64,000 nucleotides of DNA from the NCBI GenBank assembly GCA_963825635.1, contig CAWGTU010000001.1, positions 1,426,001 to 1,490,000 of the forward strand. The letters run 5' to 3'. Position numbers and translations under genes: made by a program. How positions within the stretch are numbered: position 1 is the first letter of the stretch; the number at the start of each line of letters is the position of its first letter. Positions 34,385 to 42,702 of this stretch are shown here, one piece after another. The stretch is from JAOUEA01 sp963825635. GTDB lineage: Bacteria; Actinomycetota; UBA4738; HRBIN12. A model generated the notes under the pieces. The model was given only the letters and a program-made list of their open reading frames with translations. It had not been told where the DNA came from and did no database searches.

Positions 34385-34416
34385 ATATCCACAGCTTCCC
34401 CGGCGGCTGTGGAGAA
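34385..34416. promoter_or_regulatory. Inverted pair of DnaA-box-like sites upstream of dnaE
   Basis: ATATCCACA (34385-34393) on the plus strand and TTCTCCACA on the minus strand (34416-34408) each differ by one base from TTATCCACA. Together they form an 8-bp inverted repeat (TCCACAGC and GCTGTGGA) in the dnaE upstream region. DnaA control of dnaE or a chance pair are both possible. The rest of 34356-34470 shows only the dnaE ribosome site. Confidence 0.4.
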
Positions 34417-34470
34417 CTACACCGGTGTGATTCCAGCGGGTGACCAACCTACGCCCGGCCCCTGGGGTCG

Positions 34471-35370
34471 TCAAGGTTGCAGGTCGCGGGCCCTCTCCAA
34501 GGCGTCGCCGAGCTCGTCGGGGAGGGCTTCCTCGACCTCGACGTGCTCCCCAGTGACCGGGTGGTCGAACGCGATCCGCCAGGAATGCAGGAACGGTCGC
34601 GCCAGCCCGAGGGCGGATGCGTCGTCCCCACCGCCCCCGTACGCACGATCCCCGAGGATCGGGTGCCCGATCGCGCGCAGGTGCACGCGGATCTGGTGGG
34701 TTCGTCCGGTGCGCGGTGTGGCCTCGAGGAGCGTCGCGCGGGGCAGACGTTCGCGGATCTCGAACCCCGTCTCGGCCGTCCTGCCCTCGCTGTGGTCCAC
34801 GACGATGCGCTCGGCCCGGCGGCCGAGGGGCGCGTCGACGGCGAACGTCTCGTGCTCCACCCGACCACGCACGAGCGCGAGGTAGCGGCGTTGCACCTCG
34901 TGGCGCCGCATCATCTGTGAGAGCGCCTCGTGCGCGTCGTCCGTCTTCGCGACGAGCATCAACCCGGAGGTGCCCGCATCGAGGCGGTGCACGATGCCGG
35001 GGCGCAACGGGCCGCCGGTGCCTGACAGCGGGAGGCCCATGCCGAGCAGCCGATTCACCAGGGTGCCGGTGCGTCGCTGCTCCGTGGGATGAGTGATCAG
35101 GCCCGCCGGTTTCGCGATCACCAACAGGTGCGCGTCCTCGAAGCGGATCGGCACCGGCGGGCCCTCCGCCACGAGCGGTCCGTTCGACCGGATCTCGACC
35201 TCGAGCCGCTCGCCGCCCTCGAGCCGGAAGGACTTCGGGCGCACCTCGCCGTCGACGAGCACCTGACCGTCGGCGATCGCGCGCTGCACGTCGGCCCGGG
35301 TGGAGCCGGAGAGCCGGGCGATCACGGCGTCGAGCCGACCGGCCTCCCCGACGTAGGTCTCAGCGCTCAT
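34471..35370 (-). CDS. RluA-family pseudouridine synthase (RluD-like)
   Basis: A 299-residue rRNA modification enzyme. An S4 RNA-binding domain covers residues 10-60; the catalytic Asp131 is in HRLDAGTSG; RRYLALVRG and GRTHQIRVHL are family motifs. It probably modifies 23S rRNA uridines like RluD, though position specificity cannot be read here. ATG at 35370 lies inside the end of lspA (11-bp overlap), the standard lspA-rluD arrangement. Confidence 0.95.
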   Translation of the reverse strand: MSAETYVGEAGRLDAVIARLSGSTRADVQRAIADGQVLVDGEVRPKSFRLEGGERLEVEIRSNGPLVAEGPPVPIRFEDAHLLVIAKPAGLITHPTEQRRTGTLVNRLLGMGLPLSGTGGPLRPGIVHRLDAGTSGLMLVAKTDDAHEALSQMMRRHEVQRRYLALVRGRVEHETFAVDAPLGRRAERIVVDHSEGRTAETGFEIRERLPRATLLEATPRTGRTHQIRVHLRAIGHPILGDRAYGGGGDDASALGLARPFLHSWRIAFDHPVTGEHVEVEEALPDELGDALERARDLQP

Positions 35371-35905
35371 CGACGGGGTGCCCGTCCGGCGCCGGCGATG
35401 CGCTCCCTCCGAGGGCGGCGCCAGAGGTCGTCTGGTCGCGGTCCCCGACGAACGAACTCACGGCGAGGATCACCGCCCCCACGACGATCGCGGCGTCGGC
35501 GATGTTGAACACCGGCCAGATCTGCAGGTCGATGAAGTCAACGACCCGCCCCGAGAAGAAGTCTTCGCCGCGGGTGAGCCGGTCGGTCAGGTTCCCGACC
35601 GCACCCCCGAGCACGAGTCCCAGCGCGACCGCCGTGAGGACGTTCGTGTGGCGGAACGCGGTGACGACGATCAGGATCGACACGGCGATGCTGGCCGTCG
35701 CGAAGAACCACGGCGCGTTCTGGCCCAGGCTGAACGCGCCACCGGGGTTCGTCGCGAAGCGGAACGTCAGGACGCCCTGGATCACATCGATCGGGTCGGA
35801 CACGAGTCGCCGCTCGGCCCAGACCTTGGTGAGGCGATCCAGCAGGAAGACGAGCCCCGCGACGGTGAAGAGCCAGACCGCTCCGCGGCGTCGAGCGCGG
35901 TCCAC
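35360..35905 (-). CDS. lspA: Lipoprotein signal peptidase (signal peptidase II)
   Basis: A 181-residue membrane protease with four membrane segments that removes lipoprotein signal peptides. The conserved ATNPGGAFS, GNLTDRL, VVDFID and FNIADAAI blocks are present; the catalytic pair is Asp123 and Asp137. The last 30 residues are a hydrophilic tail. GTG at 35905, 5 bases after the DksA-like stop. It would process the four lipoproteins encoded in this window. Confidence 0.96.
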   Translation of the reverse strand: MDRARRRGAVWLFTVAGLVFLLDRLTKVWAERRLVSDPIDVIQGVLTFRFATNPGGAFSLGQNAPWFFATASIAVSILIVVTAFRHTNVLTAVALGLVLGGAVGNLTDRLTRGEDFFSGRVVDFIDLQIWPVFNIADAAIVVGAVILAVSSFVGDRDQTTSGAALGGSASPAPDGHPVDER

Positions 35906-35910
35906 AGCCG

Positions 35911-36294
35911 CTACCGGCGCGACTGCGCCTGCGCGTCCTTGATGCAGAGGTCGACGTAGGGAAGCGCCTTGATGCGAGCCTTCTCGATCGGCTTACCGCA
36001 TCGATCGCAGGTGCCGAAGCTGCCGTCGTCGATGCGCTTGAGCGCGCGGTCGATCTTGGCCAGCAGGTCGCGCACGTTGTTCTCGATCGACAGGTCCTTC
36101 TCGCGCTCGAACGTCGCCGTGCCCGCATCGGCCGACTCGTCGTCGAGCCCCACGTCGCCGGCGAGCTCGGACTGGGTGGCGGCGAAAGCCTCCTCCTCGA
36201 TCGTGGCCAGCTGGTCGCGCAGCTCGAGCCGTTCCTCTTCGAGGCGACCCTTGAGGTCGCCGAGCTCCTTGGCGGTGAGCTTGGTCTGGGGCAT
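35911..36294 (-). CDS. DksA/TraR-family zinc-finger protein
   Basis: A 127-residue protein: coiled-coil helices over residues 5-90 (LTAKELGDLKGRLEEERLEL), then the DksA/TraR finger. The first pair is Cys96-Asp-Arg-Cys99, but the second is Cys117-Ile-Lys-Asp120, so the fourth ligand is Asp rather than Cys. Family members bind RNA polymerase through the secondary channel and alter stringent control. The DDE of the coil (GLDDESADAG) resembles the acidic tip. Next to lspA, a common neighbourhood in this phylum. Confidence 0.9.
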   Translation of the reverse strand: MPQTKLTAKELGDLKGRLEEERLELRDQLATIEEEAFAATQSELAGDVGLDDESADAGTATFEREKDLSIENNVRDLLAKIDRALKRIDDGSFGTCDRCGKPIEKARIKALPYVDLCIKDAQAQSRR

Positions 36295-36343
36295 GGTCGG
36301 CGAAGGGTAGCAGAACGGACCCTCATGAGCCTGTCGTCGCAGG

Positions 36344-36607
36344 TCAGAGGCGGTTCAGGGCCTTCCTGAGGTCGGCGTCGGAGACCCCTTCGAGCGCGAA
36401 GACCTTGGACCTCGAGCGGGCGCCCCTGTGCAGCGACACGGCGGTCCGAGGGATACCGATGAACGCAGCCAGGGCGGCGCCCGCCTCGGTCGTGGCCCTC
36501 CCCCGCTCGGGGGCCGCCCGGACCCTCACCACGATCTCGCCGGCGGGTCCCCGCGCGACCTCGGTTCGTCCGGAGCGGGGCACCACCCGCACCCTCAGGC
36601 TCGCCAT
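36344..36607 (-). CDS. DUF167 (YggU) family protein
   Basis: An 87-residue protein of the YggU/DUF167 family: LRVRVVPRSGRTEV, then VVRVRAAPERGRATTEAGAALAAFIGIP and a basic GARSRSKVF element. Structure in the family is a small alpha/beta fold; function unknown. The ATG at 36607 was chosen because it starts the family core; the open frame further upstream runs through the ileS leader and is not coding-like. Divergent from the ileS leader. Confidence 0.85.
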   Translation of the reverse strand: MASLRVRVVPRSGRTEVARGPAGEIVVRVRAAPERGRATTEAGAALAAFIGIPRTAVSLHRGARSRSKVFALEGVSDADLRKALNRL

Positions 36608-36670
36608 GCATGTAGCATGCCCCTCACAGGCGACGACGGGAACGCGCCGCGCGGATCCGTCAGGCAGGAG

Positions 36671-36895
36671 CGAGTCGGGGATGGTGGGAGCCCGGCGCCG
36701 GCCCCGCGCGGACATCATCCCCGAGCCCCTGTCCGAGCCGGCCGGTCGGCCGTGGGAGGCGCAGGCGGGTTCCGCCCGTGACAGCGGGGGCCTTCGTTCG
36801 AGGCCGTGAGTGGCCGCGACCCGTGAGGGCGCGGCAACGCGGGGTGGCACCGCGGGGCAGACTCGACGCCTCGTCCCGGCAACTGGGGCGGGGCG
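36671..36895 (+). promoter_or_regulatory. T-box riboswitch of ileS
   Basis: The T-box core GGGGTGGCACCGCGG is at 36841-36855, and its antiterminator partner CGTCCC at 36872-36877. That partner is also the 5' side of an 11-bp hairpin (36867-36877 with 36885-36895), so the two folds exclude each other. Upstream, TCGGGGAT and ATCCCCGA (36675-36682, 36717-36724) form the base of a very short Stem I, with ATC (Ile codon) at 36714-36716 in the specifier position. Uncharged tRNA-Ile would raise ileS expression. No T-run follows the hairpin, so control may be translational, as known for actinobacterial ileS T-boxes. A TAGCAT at 36613-36618 may be the -10; the rest of 36608-36941 shows nothing more. 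Confidence 0.9.
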
Positions 36896-36941
36896 TTCGG
36901 CGTGTTCGGGGCCCCACGAACCGCGGCGGGAAGGACGGGAG

Positions 36942-39900
36942 ATGGCGGCGTTCGAGCCGGTTGACACGAAGGCGAGCTTCCCGGAGCTCGAGCGGGAGAT
37001 CCTCGCGTTCTGGAAGCAGCACGACGTCTTCAACGCCTCGCTCGCCCGGCGCGAGGGCGCGCCCTTGTGGATGTTCTACGAGGGGCCCCCGACCGCGAAC
37101 GGCAAGCCCGGCGTGCATCATGTAGAGCCCCGCACGTTCAAGGACGTCTACCCCCGGTTCAAGACGATGACCGGCCATCTCGTGCCGCGCAAGGGCGGGT
37201 GGGACTGTCACGGCCTGCCCGTCGAGCTCGAGGTCGAGAAGGAGATCGGCACCACGGGCAAACGCGACATCGAGGCCTTCGGGATCGCCGAGTTCAACCG
37301 GCGGTGCCGCGAGTCGGTTCGACGATACGTTGGCGAGTTCGAGCGGCTCACCGAGCGCATCGGCTACTGGGTCGACCTCGACGAGGCCTACTGGACGATG
37401 TCGCCCCGCTACATCGAGTCCGTGTGGTGGTCGCTGAAGTCGTTGTTCGAGCGGGGCCTGCTGCAGGAAGCGGACAAGGTCACGGCGTACTGCCCCCGCT
37501 GCGGAACCGCCCTGTCCGATGCCGAGGTCGCGCTGGGGTACCAGACCGTCGACGACCCGAGCGTGCACGTGCGGTTCCCGATCGTGGAGGCGGACGACGC
37601 CGGGCTCGTGGGCGCATCGATGGTCGTGTGGACCACGACGCCGTGGACCCTGCCCTCGAACACCGGGGTCGCGGTCGACCCCGCCGCCGGATACGCCGAG
37701 ATCGCCCTCGACGGCGAGCGCCTGATCGTCGGCGCCGCGCTGCGGGAGACCGTGCTCGGCGAGGGCGGCGACCTCGTCCGCACGATGTCGGGCGCCGCAC
37801 TCGTCGGCGCTCGATACGAACCGCCCTATCCGAACGTCGAGGACGCGCATCGCGTCGTGGCGGCGGACTTCGTCTCGATGGACGACGGCACCGGCATCGT
37901 GCATCTCGCCCCTGCGTTCGGCCCGGAGGACCTCGCCATCGGCCTCGCGCAGGGCTGGCCCGTCCACAAGCCGGTGGGTGACGACGGACGGTTCACCGAC
38001 CTCGCGCCGGGGTTCGTGCGCGGCCACTTCGTGAAGGACGCCGACACGAGGATCGTCGAGGACCTGCGAGAGCGCGGCGTGCTGCTGCGGTCGGGGACGT
38101 ACGAGCACAGCTACCCCTTCTGCTGGCGATGCAAGACGCCGCTGCTCTACTACGCGCGCACGTCCTGGTACGTGCGTACGACCGAGGTGAAGGACCGTCT
38201 GCTCGCCGTGAACGAGCAGGTGCACTGGTTCCCCGACCACATCAAGGGCGGGCGGTACGGGAACTGGCTGGAGAACAACGTCGACTGGGCGCTCTCACGC
38301 GAGCGCTACTGGGGCACGCCGCTGCCGATCTGGCGGTGCGGCGCCGGGCACCTGCGGGCCGTCGGCTCGCTCACCGAGCTCGGCAAGCTCGCGGGCCGCG
38401 ACGTCCGCGACGTCGATCCCCACCGGCCGGCGATCGACGACGTGACGTTCTCATGCACCGAGTGCGGCGAGGAGGCTCGCCGGGTTCCCGAGGTGATCGA
38501 CACCTGGTACGACTCGGGCGCGATGCCGTTCGCCCAGTGGGGCTACCATCCTGACCTCGGCCGCGGCATCGAGGACTTCGAGCGACACTTCCCCGCGGAC
38601 TTCATCTCCGAGGCGATCGACCAGACGCGCGGATGGTTCTACACGCTGATGGCCGAGGGGGTGCTGCACTTCGACGCGACCGCCTACCGCAACGTCGTCT
38701 GCCTCGGTCACATCATCGCGGCCGATGGCCGCAAGATGTCGAAGTCGCTGGGGAACATGTTCGACCCGTGGGAGGCGTTGGATCGCCAGGGCGCCGACGC
38801 CTTGCGCTGGTTCATGATCACGAACGGCTCGCCGTGGGCCTCCCGGCGGATCGGGCACGAGGTGCTCGACGACGTGGTGCGGCAGTTCCTGCTGACGCTG
38901 CGCCACGTGCACGCGTTCTTCGTGACCTACGCGACCGCCGACGGCTTCGACCCTGCGTCGCCGGCGCCCCCCGTCGCCGACCGGCCCCTGCTCGACCGTT
39001 GGGTGCTGTCCCAGCTCGCGCGCACGGTCGCCGCCGCCCGCGACGGCCTCGACGCCTACGACGCCACCGGCGCGGGCCGCCGCATCGAGCGCTTCGTCGA
39101 CGACCTGTCGAACTGGTACGTACGCCGTGCGCGGCGCAGGTTCTGGAACCCCGGCGGCGATGCCACCGACGACGCATCGGCCGCGTTCCATACCCTGTAC
39201 GAGTGCCTCGTCACCGTGGCGACGCTGCTCGCCCCATTCACGCCGTTCGTCGCCGACGTCATCTGGCGCAACCTCGCAGCCGGCCGCGCAGGACAACCCG
39301 AGTCCGTGCATCTCGTCGACTATCCGGAGGCCGACGCCGCGGCGATCGACGATGCGCTCGACGCGGCGATGGAGGCGGCGCGGACGATCGTCGGCCTCGG
39401 CCGGACCGTGCGCACCGAGACGAAGACACGGGTGCGTCAGCCGCTGGCGGAGGCGGTGGTCCACCTCCCGGGCAGCCTCGAGGGCCTCGAACCGCTGCTC
39501 GATCTGGTCGCCGAGGAGCTGAACGTGCACCGAGTCGTCTTCGCCGAGTCGGCGGGGTCGTTCGGCAGGTGGCACGCGAAACCGAACTTCAAGGCGCTGG
39601 GGCCGGCGCTCGGCGCTCGGGTGAAGGAGGTCGCGACCCTGCTCGCTGTCGACGACGGCTCGCTCGCGGGCGAGCTCGCGATGGGTGCGACGGTCGTGGT
39701 GTCCACATCGGGAGGCGACGTCGCGCTCGGTCGCGACGATGTCGACCTCTCGCAGGATGTCCGTGAGGGCTGGGGGGTCGCGAGTGACGGAGGCATCACG
39801 CTCGCGCTCGACCTGCACCTGACCGACGAGCTGCGGCGAGAAGGTGTGGCGCGCGAGCTCATCCGCGCGATCCAGGACGCGCGCAAGGCCGCGGGCCTCG

Positions 39901-40112
39901 AGATCTCGGACCGGATACAGCTCGGCGTCGAGGCGGGGCCGGTGGTGACCGACGCCCTCACCGAGCATCGCGACGCGGTCGCCGTCGAGACCCTGTCCGT
40001 CGACGTGATCCACGGCGAGGTCGAGGGTCCCGCCGTCGAGACGGCGATCGAGGGTGGTCCGGTGCGGATCAGCGTGCGGCGCGCGGACTATGCCTCGCCC
40101 GCGCGCGCCTGA
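36942..40112 (+). CDS. ileS: Isoleucyl-tRNA synthetase with GVHH active-site motif
   Basis: A 1056-residue class I synthetase. The catalytic start reads PPTANGKPGVHH, so the HIGH motif (normally HxGH) is GVHH at 57-60. The KMSKS motif is at 598-602 (DGRKMSKSLGN). The editing domain lies between (TTTPWTLPSN near residue 230), and zinc-type Cys pairs are in CPRCG and CTECG. The C-terminal anticodon-binding region and extension are of the eukaryote-like IleS2 type. ATG at 36942 has GGAAGGACGGGAG upstream and follows the T-box; an open frame starting at 36810 would run through the riboswitch and is rejected. IleS2 enzymes tolerate mupirocin. Confidence 0.97.
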   Translation: MAAFEPVDTKASFPELEREILAFWKQHDVFNASLARREGAPLWMFYEGPPTANGKPGVHHVEPRTFKDVYPRFKTMTGHLVPRKGGWDCHGLPVELEVEKEIGTTGKRDIEAFGIAEFNRRCRESVRRYVGEFERLTERIGYWVDLDEAYWTMSPRYIESVWWSLKSLFERGLLQEADKVTAYCPRCGTALSDAEVALGYQTVDDPSVHVRFPIVEADDAGLVGASMVVWTTTPWTLPSNTGVAVDPAAGYAEIALDGERLIVGAALRETVLGEGGDLVRTMSGAALVGARYEPPYPNVEDAHRVVAADFVSMDDGTGIVHLAPAFGPEDLAIGLAQGWPVHKPVGDDGRFTDLAPGFVRGHFVKDADTRIVEDLRERGVLLRSGTYEHSYPFCWRCKTPLLYYARTSWYVRTTEVKDRLLAVNEQVHWFPDHIKGGRYGNWLENNVDWALSRERYWGTPLPIWRCGAGHLRAVGSLTELGKLAGRDVRDVDPHRPAIDDVTFSCTECGEEARRVPEVIDTWYDSGAMPFAQWGYHPDLGRGIEDFERHFPADFISEAIDQTRGWFYTLMAEGVLHFDATAYRNVVCLGHIIAADGRKMSKSLGNMFDPWEALDRQGADALRWFMITNGSPWASRRIGHEVLDDVVRQFLLTLRHVHAFFVTYATADGFDPASPAPPVADRPLLDRWVLSQLARTVAAARDGLDAYDATGAGRRIERFVDDLSNWYVRRARRRFWNPGGDATDDASAAFHTLYECLVTVATLLAPFTPFVADVIWRNLAAGRAGQPESVHLVDYPEADAAAIDDALDAAMEAARTIVGLGRTVRTETKTRVRQPLAEAVVHLPGSLEGLEPLLDLVAEELNVHRVVFAESAGSFGRWHAKPNFKALGPALGARVKEVATLLAVDDGSLAGELAMGATVVVSTSGGDVALGRDDVDLSQDVREGWGVASDGGITLALDLHLTDELRREGVARELIRAIQDARKAAGLEISDRIQLGVEAGPVVTDALTEHRDAVAVETLSVDVIHGEVEGPAVETAIEGGPVRISVRRADYASPARA

Positions 40113-40305
40113 GCGTGCCGTCGGCGAGGGCGACGAGCGCGATCGAACCGGCGACGATCGCGAGCCCGACGAGCGTCGCACCGCGCTCGATCGCCATGCC
40201 CAGGGCCAGGCTCACCAGGCAGAGCGCCCCGAAGCCGAGGGCCACGAGGTAGCGGCCCGCGACGTCGCGCCCATACCGGCGGTCGTCGCCCGGTGGTCCG
40301 GTCAG
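40069..40305 (-). CDS. Small two-TM membrane protein after divIVA (CTG start suggested)
   Basis: A 78-residue frame with two clear membrane segments (LVALGFGALCLVSLALGMAI and LVGLAIVAGSIALVALA) and a basic tail (RRARARHSPRAAR). It begins at CTG in the CTGA that contains the divIVA stop, mirroring the GTGA junctions elsewhere in the cluster; a GTG at 40245 is an alternative but would cut into TM1. It overlaps the ileS 3' end by 44 bp in convergent orientation. Hydrophobic codon pattern supports coding. Function unknown. Confidence 0.5.
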   Translation of the reverse strand: MTGPPGDDRRYGRDVAGRYLVALGFGALCLVSLALGMAIERGATLVGLAIVAGSIALVALADGTLRRARARHSPRAAR

Positions 40306-41078
40306 TCCTCGCCCCAGAAGAGCTCGCGGAGCGAGCGATCACCTTCGGGCTCCGCCTCACCACGGGTGGCGCCGGCCGTGGCCGGCTCCTCGATGCGGAC
40401 GGTGTCGTCGCTCTCGGGCACACGGGTCGGCTCCGCCTTCGCCTCGGACGCTTCAGGCGAGGCAGCGGGAGGGGTCGAGCTGGCAGGAGGCGGCGAGGAT
40501 GCGGTCGCCGCTGCCGCGGGGGCCGTCCCCGTCGAGCCGGACGGCGCCTGCTCGGTGGTCGGCGACGATCCTGGTCCGGAGGCAGCCGCGGCCGGCGCCT
40601 CGGAACCTGACCGTGCCGACTTCGCCATGGCCTTGACCGTCTCGGCATGCTCCTGGACGAGCCCCGCGAGCGACTGGAGGAACTCGCGCTCGCGAGCGAT
40701 GAAGGCGTTGACCGCGGCCTTGTCCTGCGGTCCGGTCGGGGCCGCGGCGGACGTCGACGCGGCGGCCGTCGTGCGAGCCTCCGCGACGATGCGTGCCGCC
40801 TCTGCTCGGGCCCTCGCGATGATCTCGTCGGCCTGACGCGCGACGTCGCCGAGGTCCGGCGAGCCGACGACGGGCGAGGCGCCGCCCGCCCGCAGGCGGT
40901 CGACGTCGCTCGTCAGCGCGGTGAACGAGTCGGTGATCTGGTCGAGGAACTCGTCGACGTCGCGCATCTTGTAGCCGCCGAAGCGCGAGACCCGGAACTC
41001 CTTCTGCTGGATGTCGGCAGGAGTGAGCCGCGACGGTGCGGCGACCGCCTCGCCCAGTCCTGTGTCCTTCTTGCCCAT
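40302..41078 (-). CDS. divIVA: DivIVA-domain polar/septal protein
   Basis: A 258-residue protein. Residues 18-75 are the DivIVA membrane-binding and dimerisation domain (LTPADIQQKEFRVSRFGGYKMRDVDEFLDQI), followed by coiled coil (about 80-160), a 70-residue Ala/Pro/Ser linker, and a compact C-terminal motif RSLRELFWGED that probably binds a partner. In actinobacteria DivIVA (Wag31) directs cell-wall growth at poles and septa. ATG at 41078; 13 bases after yggT. Confidence 0.93.
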   Translation of the reverse strand: MGKKDTGLGEAVAAPSRLTPADIQQKEFRVSRFGGYKMRDVDEFLDQITDSFTALTSDVDRLRAGGASPVVGSPDLGDVARQADEIIARARAEAARIVAEARTTAAASTSAAAPTGPQDKAAVNAFIAREREFLQSLAGLVQEHAETVKAMAKSARSGSEAPAAAASGPGSSPTTEQAPSGSTGTAPAAAATASSPPPASSTPPAASPEASEAKAEPTRVPESDDTVRIEEPATAGATRGEAEPEGDRSLRELFWGED

Positions 41079-41091
41079 GAACCCCTCCTGG

Positions 41092-41352
41092 TCAGCGGCA
41101 GATCGCGGTCTGCAACACGAAGATGATGATGAAGGCCACCACGACCGAGAGGTCGAACATACCCGCCGGGGGGATGATGCGACGAAGCAGTCGCAGCGGC
41201 GGCTCGGTCACGTCGAACAAGAGCTCGTAGGCGGAGCGTAGCGGACCGGTGGCGGGCGGGTGCCACCCTGCGAGCTGCACCCAGCTCAGGATGACCCGCA
41301 CGAGCAGGATCACCCAGGCGAGCGTGAGCGCGACGCAGATGAGCCTGTTCAT
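41092..41352 (-). CDS. YggT family membrane protein
   Basis: An 86-residue protein with two membrane segments flanking the YggT signature (LFDVTEPPLRLLRRIIPPAGMFDLS). Conserved between sepF and divIVA in Gram-positive bacteria; thought to take part in division or membrane organisation, mechanism unknown. ATG at 41352. Confidence 0.93.
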   Translation of the reverse strand: MNRLICVALTLAWVILLVRVILSWVQLAGWHPPATGPLRSAYELLFDVTEPPLRLLRRIIPPAGMFDLSVVVAFIIIFVLQTAICR

Positions 41353-41407
41353 CGGGTCGAGAGGCTAACAGCAGGGGCGGGACCCGGGTGGGCGCCCCCG
41401 CCCTGGT

Positions 41408-41878
41408 TCAGAACTGGTTGTAGAAGCCGGTGCCGGCGAGGCGTTCCCGTTCCTCGGCCGAGACCTCCACGTCGGCGGGGCTGAGCAGGTACACGCGGTT
41501 CGCGACCAGCTCGATCTTGCCGTCGAGCCCGTAGACGAGCCCGCTCGCGAAGTCGACGAGGCGACGCGCGATCGAATCCTCGGTCGACTGCAGGTTCATG
41601 ATCACGGCCGTGCCGTCCTTGAAGCGGTCGGCGACCTCCCGGGCCTCGTTGAACCGCTTCGGCTCGGACTTGTGGATCGAGCTCATGCCCGTGGACACGG
41701 GGCGCGGCGAGGCGATCGTGCGCACGACCCCCTCGGCCTCGGCGGGAACCTCACGGACCGCCTGCGGACGCATGCGTCGCACCGGCGCCGGGTCGGCCTC
41801 GGGCATGTCGTCCACGAAGTCCTCGTCCTCCTCGACGAGCCCCAGGTAGTTCAGCGTCTTCTTCCACACGCCGGCCAT
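41408..41878 (-). CDS. sepF: Cell division protein SepF
   Basis: A 156-residue FtsZ anchor. The N-terminal amphipathic helix (MAGVWKKTLNYLGL) is the membrane anchor; an acidic/Pro linker leads to the SepF core (residues 70-145: AVIMNLQSTEDSIARRLVDFASGLVYGLDGKIE with VYLLSPADVEV). It tethers and bundles FtsZ filaments at the septum, replacing FtsA, which is absent here. ATG at 41878, 28 bases after yggS. Confidence 0.96.
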   Translation of the reverse strand: MAGVWKKTLNYLGLVEEDEDFVDDMPEADPAPVRRMRPQAVREVPAEAEGVVRTIASPRPVSTGMSSIHKSEPKRFNEAREVADRFKDGTAVIMNLQSTEDSIARRLVDFASGLVYGLDGKIELVANRVYLLSPADVEVSAEERERLAGTGFYNQF

Positions 41879-41906
41879 CTCCGTTCCTCTCGTGTCATCG
41901 GCCGTC

Positions 41907-42617
41907 TCACGGCGCCCCGCCCGGATCCCCCGGACGATCCCGAGGACCGAACAGCGCCGTCCCGATGCGAACCATCGTAGCGCCTTCCTCTACTGCAGCT
42001 TCGTAATCCAACGACATCCCCATGCTCAAGTCCACCACGTCGGGGTGGTTCTCTCGGATGGCATCCCGCAGCTCCCGGAGCCTGCGGAACCACGGCCTCG
42101 CATCCTCGGCGGTCTCGCCGATCGGCGCGATCGACATGAGGCCCCGCAGGCGGAGGCCGTCGATCCCGGCGACGAGGTCGGCGAACGGAGCCGCGTCGTG
42201 GGGGGACACCCCCGCTCTCGAGTCGGTGAAGTCCACCTCGATCAGGGCGTCGAGGGTGCGTCCGAGCGCGGCGGCACGACGCCCGAGCCGCCGGCTCGCC
42301 CGCTCGCCGGAGACCGTCTCCACGACGTCGGCGAGCGCCGCCACGTGATGAGCGGAGTTCGTCTGCAACGCGCCGATGTAATGCCAACGGGCGCCGGGCA
42401 CCGCGTCGTGCACCTCGCGCAGCTCTCGGACGTAGTTCTCGCCGACCGCCGGGACCCCGGCCTCCACCACCCATCGGATCGCTTCGGCCGGTTGGGTCTT
42501 CGCGGCCGCCACCAGCAGGACCGACCCGGGGTCCCGCGAGGCCCGATCGCAGGCTCGCTCGATCGCAGCCCGGATCAGATGCAGGTTGTGCAAGACCTCG
42601 TCTCGCCCGGCGGTCAT
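41907..42617 (-). CDS. PLP homeostasis protein (YggS/PLPBP)
   Basis: A 236-residue alanine-racemase-like barrel that binds pyridoxal phosphate. The PLP lysine is in LVAAAKTQP; GENYVRELREV, WHYIGALQTN and the phosphate-site SMGMSLDYEAAVEEGATMVRIG region are standard. Catalytically inactive in other bacteria, it buffers PLP. The ftsZ-yggS-sepF order is conserved in Gram-positive clusters. Confidence 0.95.
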   Translation of the reverse strand: MTAGRDEVLHNLHLIRAAIERACDRASRDPGSVLLVAAAKTQPAEAIRWVVEAGVPAVGENYVRELREVHDAVPGARWHYIGALQTNSAHHVAALADVVETVSGERASRRLGRRAAALGRTLDALIEVDFTDSRAGVSPHDAAPFADLVAGIDGLRLRGLMSIAPIGETAEDARPWFRRLRELRDAIRENHPDVVDLSMGMSLDYEAAVEEGATMVRIGTALFGPRDRPGDPGGAP

Positions 42618-42650
42618 GTGGGCATCGTGTCACGCGAGGGGCGACCGGCC

Positions 42651-42692
42651 GGCGTGTCGATCACCACGGAACGGGGCGTGTCGATCACCACG
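42651..42692. repeat. 18-bp direct repeat after ftsZ
   Basis: GGCGTGTCGATCACCACG occurs exactly at 42651-42668 and 42675-42692 (24-base period). It lies between the ftsZ stop and the yggS start. It could be a double binding site for a regulator of yggS-sepF, since the region upstream of yggS is otherwise promoter-poor. Confidence 0.7.
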
Positions 42693-42702
42693 AGACGAGA
42701 AC

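Noticed and set aside
36810..36941. Possible 44-residue N-terminal extension of IleS
   Set aside because: It translates the T-box leader; the ATG at 36942 has the ribosome site and the family N-terminus.
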